A stretch of 64,000 nucleotides of DNA from Acidobacteriota bacterium (GTDB taxonomy: Bacteria; Acidobacteriota; Terriglobia; Terriglobales; Acidobacteriaceae): NCBI GenBank assembly GCA_018268855.1, contig JAFDVR010000017.1:124001-188000 (forward strand), read 5' to 3'. Positions 60,657-64,000 of this stretch are shown in pieces. The position numbers and the translations under genes are program-made. The notes under the pieces are model-generated. The model ran no database searches. It saw only the letters and a list, made by a program, of their open reading frames with translations, and was not told where the DNA came from. Within the stretch, counting starts at the first letter, position 1, and every line of letters starts with the position of its first letter.

Positions 60657-62036
60657 ATGACAACACCCAACGATGCACGCTCCCTCATCGCCGTAGACCT
60701 CGGCGCGGAAAGCTGCCGTGTCTCCATCCTCCGCGGGCAAAACGGACACCCGCACATCGAACTCGTCTACCGCTTCGCCAACGCCCCCATCACAAAAAAT
60801 AACGCCCTCCACTGGCCGCTCGACACCATCGTCAACGGAGTCGAAGAGGGCCTCCGCCGCTGCGCCGAAATTGCCACCGAAGGCATCCGCTCCATCGCCG
60901 TAGACGGATGGGCCGTCGACTACGTTCGCCTCAACGACCAAGGCGAACCCCTCGACGACCCCTTCTGCTACCGCGACGCACGCAATCTCGAATCGGAAAA
61001 ATCCCTCCACACACGCATCACCCCGGAACACCTGCGCGAACTCAGCGGCATCCAGATCCAGCCGCTCAACACGGTCTACCAGCAGCACGCAGACACCCTC
61101 AAAGACGCACACGCGCGCTGGGTCAATCTGCCGGAATATCTCCTCTACCGCTGGGGCGCAAAGCCAGTCGCAGAAAAAACCAATGCCACCCACACCGGCC
61201 TCGTCGCGCTCGACGGCACATGGTGCAAAGAAATCTTCGAGGCTGCAAGCATCCGCCTCGAAGATGCGCCGGAACTCGTAGAGGCAGGAACCATCATCGG
61301 CGAATACAACGGCCCCATCGAAAAGCTACGCGGCGCAAAACTCATCGCCCCCTGCTGCCACGACACCGCCGCTGCCGTCGCTGGAATCCCGGCGGAAGGG
61401 GACGACTGGGCTTACATTTCGTCCGGCACCTGGTCGCTCGTCGGTACAGTTTTAGAAAAGCCCTGCAACACAACCGAAGCCGCGCGCGAAAACTTTACCA
61501 ACCTCGGCGCTGCCGGCGGACGATTCCTCTTTCACAAGGGCCTGAGCGGCATGTGGCTGCTGCAGCAGAGCATGTTGCAGTGGAAGCTGACCGACGTTGT
61601 GAAACTCGTAGCCGAAGCAAGGGAAGTCCCGTCCTTCGCCGCGAACGAATTGATAGACGTAGACGACCCGGCACTCACGCAACCCGGAGATATGCCCGCC
61701 CGCATCAACGCTCAGCGCGCCGCCCGGAATCTCTCCCCGATCCACGAGCCAGCCCGCATGGCCCGTCTCATCTTCGACTCGCTCGCCGCGCGCTATGCCA
61801 CCGTCCTGCGTTCCATTTCGCAGATGACCGGCAAGACCTTCCGTCGCATCTACGTCGTCGGGGGAGCCAGTCAGAATGAATTGCTCAACGAACTCACCGC
61901 GAAGGCCACCGGCCTCGAAGTCATCCGGGGAGCCGTGGAAAGTTCGACCATCGGCAACTTCGCCGTCCAGTTCGCGGCGCTTGAAAACGACCGTTCGGCG
62001 GCCAATGTATCCCGCTGGGCAGCACGTTTGCAGTAA
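60657..62036 (+). CDS. rhaB: rhamnulokinase
   Basis: FGGY-family carbohydrate kinase, 459 aa, that makes L-rhamnulose-1-phosphate from L-rhamnulose and ATP, upstream of the aldolase. ATP-binding AVDLGAESCRVSILRG lies at residues 12-27. The C-terminal domain has VVGGASQNELLNELTA. Only TTTTAGAACG precedes the ATG, so there is no clear Shine-Dalgarno sequence, and palindromic repeats separate it from rhaEW. This may lower its translation or transcription. Confidence 0.93.
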   Translation: MTTPNDARSLIAVDLGAESCRVSILRGQNGHPHIELVYRFANAPITKNNALHWPLDTIVNGVEEGLRRCAEIATEGIRSIAVDGWAVDYVRLNDQGEPLDDPFCYRDARNLESEKSLHTRITPEHLRELSGIQIQPLNTVYQQHADTLKDAHARWVNLPEYLLYRWGAKPVAEKTNATHTGLVALDGTWCKEIFEAASIRLEDAPELVEAGTIIGEYNGPIEKLRGAKLIAPCCHDTAAAVAGIPAEGDDWAYISSGTWSLVGTVLEKPCNTTEAARENFTNLGAAGGRFLFHKGLSGMWLLQQSMLQWKLTDVVKLVAEAREVPSFAANELIDVDDPALTQPGDMPARINAQRAARNLSPIHEPARMARLIFDSLAARYATVLRSISQMTGKTFRRIYVVGGASQNELLNELTAKATGLEVIRGAVESSTIGNFAVQFAALENDRSAANVSRWAARLQ

Positions 62037-62095
62037 ATTGCAAAAATTGTGCCCATATTGGGGGTAATTCGACGTTTTTCAGCTTCTTGTTTTAG

Positions 62096-62126
62096 AAAAA
62101 CCGCGAATTTATCCCGTAAATTCGCG
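62096..62126 (-). terminator. intrinsic terminator of rfbG
   Basis: On the minus strand CGCGAATTTA pairs with TAAATTCGCG (10 bp, CGGGA loop) and GTTTTT follows. It starts 24 nt after the rfbG stop. On the plus strand, where rhaB ends, there is no T run. Confidence 0.85.
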
Positions 62127-62149
62127 ATTCCTGCCTCGCCAATGCGTTT

Positions 62150-63256
62150 TTAGATATTTCCGGCAATCAGCTTCTCATAAGCCGAAATCTGCTCCAGCGT
62201 CAGCTTGTGCATATCCGCCCCAGCCTGCCATTGCTTGTACCAGTCCACCAGCCACTCCAGCGTGGTTCCAATGCGCAGATTGGGTTTCCACCCAAGCTCC
62301 ATGCGGGCTTTCGAGGCATCCAGCTTCAGATAACCAGCCTCATGCGGCCCCGGATCACCGTCCTGCACCCATTTGGCATTATCGCCCCACACTGAGACCA
62401 TCTTATCGGCAATGCGTCCCACCGGCCACGCATCATCGTCCGTCGGGCCAAAGTTCCACCCCGAAGCGGCTGACACATTGCCCTTATAAAGCTCCTCTGC
62501 CAGACGCATGTAACCCCATAAAGGTTCAAGCACATGCTGCCACGGACGGATCGAATGAGGCCGCCGGATCTTTACATCTTCATCCGCCAGAAAGCCTCGA
62601 ACCAAGTCAGGAATCAATCTGTCCAGCGACCAGTCGCCGCCACCGATGACGTTGCCGGCACGTCCTGAGGCGATGAGCGTTTGGTGAGTTTTGCCGAAGT
62701 GTGCGGGGTTGAAGAAGCTCTGTCGATAGGCCGCTGTCACGATCTCAGAGCAAGCTTTCGACGACGAGTAGGGATCATAGCCGCCGAGAGGGTCGGTCTC
62801 GCGATAGCCCCACACCCATTCCTTATTTTCGTAGCACTTATCCGTGGTAACTGAAACGACAGCACGAACGTTTTCTGCTGCGCGGGCAGCTTCCAAAAGG
62901 TGGGCTGTGCCGAGCACGTTGGTGGAGTAGGTGCCAAGCGGGTCTTCGTAGGAGTAGCGCACCAGCGGCTGCGCCGCCATGTGGATGACGATCTCTGGCT
63001 GAAACGCTGTTATCTCGCGTTTCAAATGATCTAAATCAAGAATATTTCCGCGAATATCGTCAATTACGGACGGAATTTTCGCAGCGTCGAGAAGGTTGGG
63101 GTCTGTGCACGGATCGAGTGCATAGCCGCGGACATGGGCACCGAGCTGCGCGAGCCAGAGCGACATCCATCCGCCTTTGAAGCCGGTGTGTCCGGTCATG
63201 AAGACCTTGCGGCCTTTCCAAACTGCGCGATTAGGTCCGGTCACGAGTGCTTCCAT
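62150..63256 (-). CDS. rfbG: CDP-glucose 4,6-dehydratase
   Basis: NAD-dependent SDR-type dehydratase making CDP-4-keto-6-deoxyglucose, the precursor of CDP-dideoxyhexoses such as abequose and tyvelose used in O-antigen. NAD-binding FMTGHTGFKGGW (about residues 18-29), TTDKCYENKEW and catalytic Tyr-Lys in YDPYSSSKA are present. I start at ATG 63256, where AGGTAGAG is upstream; an in-frame ATG at 63289 has no ribosome site. At 368 aa it is normal. It is divergent from rfbH, with 197 nt between. Confidence 0.93.
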   Translation of the reverse strand: MEALVTGPNRAVWKGRKVFMTGHTGFKGGWMSLWLAQLGAHVRGYALDPCTDPNLLDAAKIPSVIDDIRGNILDLDHLKREITAFQPEIVIHMAAQPLVRYSYEDPLGTYSTNVLGTAHLLEAARAAENVRAVVSVTTDKCYENKEWVWGYRETDPLGGYDPYSSSKACSEIVTAAYRQSFFNPAHFGKTHQTLIASGRAGNVIGGGDWSLDRLIPDLVRGFLADEDVKIRRPHSIRPWQHVLEPLWGYMRLAEELYKGNVSAASGWNFGPTDDDAWPVGRIADKMVSVWGDNAKWVQDGDPGPHEAGYLKLDASKARMELGWKPNLRIGTTLEWLVDWYKQWQAGADMHKLTLEQISAYEKLIAGNI

Positions 63257-63453
63257 CAGAGCTCTACCTTTTCTCGAAAATGAAATCAATGTAGCGAAAT
63301 CAGCAGAATTCAGCGCGTAATTCCATGAAAGAGACGTTTTTACAACAAATCTGATTCAAAACCAACGGCGCAAACAGGCCGCTATGCATCTTTGAGTATG
63401 CCATTCATCTGCGTTATTTGAGTGCTTTACGTTTGTTAGACTGATAAGAATTT

Positions 63454-64000
63454 ATGACGGACAAAGCGCATCAACTTCGGCAACAGATTCTTGACCTCAC
63501 CGCCCAGTTTCAAGCTGAAGTTTCAGCGCCAAAACCCTTTGTCCCCGGCACCAGCAACGTTCCCGTTTCCGGCAAAGTGATTGACGGTGCGGATGTTGCG
63601 GCTGTTGTGGATTCGGCCCTGGATGCATGGTTTACCACCGGACGCTGGGCCAAGGATTTTGAACGTAAACTTGCGCGTTTCATCGGTGTTCGTTCTGCTT
63701 CGCTCGTAAATTCTGGCTCTTCTGCAAACCTTGTGGCTTTTTCGGCGCTTACTTCGCCGAAGCTGGGTGATCGCCAGATCAAACCCGGCGATGAAGTGAT
63801 TACCGTGGCTGCTGGATTTCCGACCACCGTGAATCCGATTCTGCAGAACCGTTGCGTCCCTGTGTTTATCGATGTCACATTCCCCACGTATGAAGTGGAT
63901 GTGACGATGCTTGAAGCAGCACGCAGTGAGAAGACGAAAGCTGTAATGATCGCGCACACGCTTGGTAATGTCTTCGATCTGGATGCGGTGACGGCGTTCT
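63454..64000 (+). CDS. rfbH: RfbH-like CDP-4-keto-6-deoxyglucose 3-dehydrase, 3' end outside window
   Basis: The first 182 codons of a DegT/DnrJ-type PLP enzyme, running off the right edge. RfbH (CDP-6-deoxy-L-threo-D-glycero-4-hexulose 3-dehydrase) features are present: the [20 protein letters not shown] motif, [30 protein letters not shown] and [12 protein letters not shown], where the PLP-binding Asp and His follow. The RfbH lysine is replaced by histidine in this family and lies outside the window. It follows rfbG in the pathway of CDP-3,6-dideoxyhexose synthesis. Confidence 0.9.
   Translation, partial: MTDKAHQLRQQILDLTAQFQAEVSAPKPFVPGTSNVPVSGKVIDGADVAAVVDSALDAWFTTGRWAKDFERKLARFIGVRSASLVNSGSSANLVAFSALTSPKLGDRQIKPGDEVITVAAGFPTTVNPILQNRCVPVFIDVTFPTYEVDVTMLEAARSEKTKAVMIAHTLGNVFDLDAVTAF

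Overview
The window looks like chromosomal DNA of an acidobacterium, most likely a member of the Terriglobia close to Terriglobus, Granulicella or Edaphobacter. This is inferred from gene content and from the many secreted proteins of unknown function; no 16S rRNA gene lies in the window to confirm it. Genes are densely packed, often with ATGA or TGATG overlaps. GTG and TTG starts are common. I see no rRNA, CRISPR array, prophage or insertion sequence. One tRNA is present.

Region 1 (1-16 kb) is mostly housekeeping: a truncated zinc carboxypeptidase, mscL, mtnA, an orphan PD-(D/E)XK-like nuclease, pyrE, a CPBP protease, uvrA, a nitroreductase, ubiX, a YkgJ-type protein, purB and several secreted proteins of unknown function. 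Region 2 (15.9-18.3 kb) is a MarR regulator translationally coupled to a ClC chloride transporter behind two adjacent palindromes. Region 3 (18.3-24.4 kb, minus strand) carries a complete arginine-to-putrescine route (pyruvoyl arginine decarboxylase, agmatine deiminase, N-carbamoylputrescine amidase). A type II toxin-antitoxin pair sits inside it, and a Nuc-like lipoprotein and tadA follow. Region 4 (24.7-33.8 kb) has glnA, mazG, a GNAT plus N-acylamino acid racemase/MenC-like pair, and an APC permease with a cytoplasmic stress-protein-like tail.

Region 5 (33.9-40.3 kb) is a plus-strand run: lnt, prfB with a programmed +1 frameshift, a membrane methyltransferase, a DinB protein, a CoA-binding protein and a DsbD-like reductase. 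Region 6 (40.3-51.2 kb) holds rarA, a TrmH-type methylase, tsaC, a YncE-like lipoprotein, a SigK/RskA pair, tlyA, nadK, tRNA-Arg(ACG) and galKT.

Region 7 (51.3-62.0 kb) is an L-rhamnose island: rhaT, lutABC, rhaI, an IclR-type helix-turn-helix fused to a sugar-binding domain, a bifunctional aldolase/dehydrogenase (rhaEW type) and rhaB. Together they predict uptake of rhamnose, its cleavage to DHAP and lactaldehyde, oxidation of lactaldehyde to lactate, and lactate to pyruvate through LutABC. Three intergenic regions of the island share a CTCTAWTGRWA motif that is a candidate operator for the chimeric regulator. A mosaic of palindromic repeats separates rhaEW from rhaB. Region 8 (62.1 kb to the end) begins a CDP-dideoxyhexose (O-antigen) locus with divergent rfbG and rfbH.
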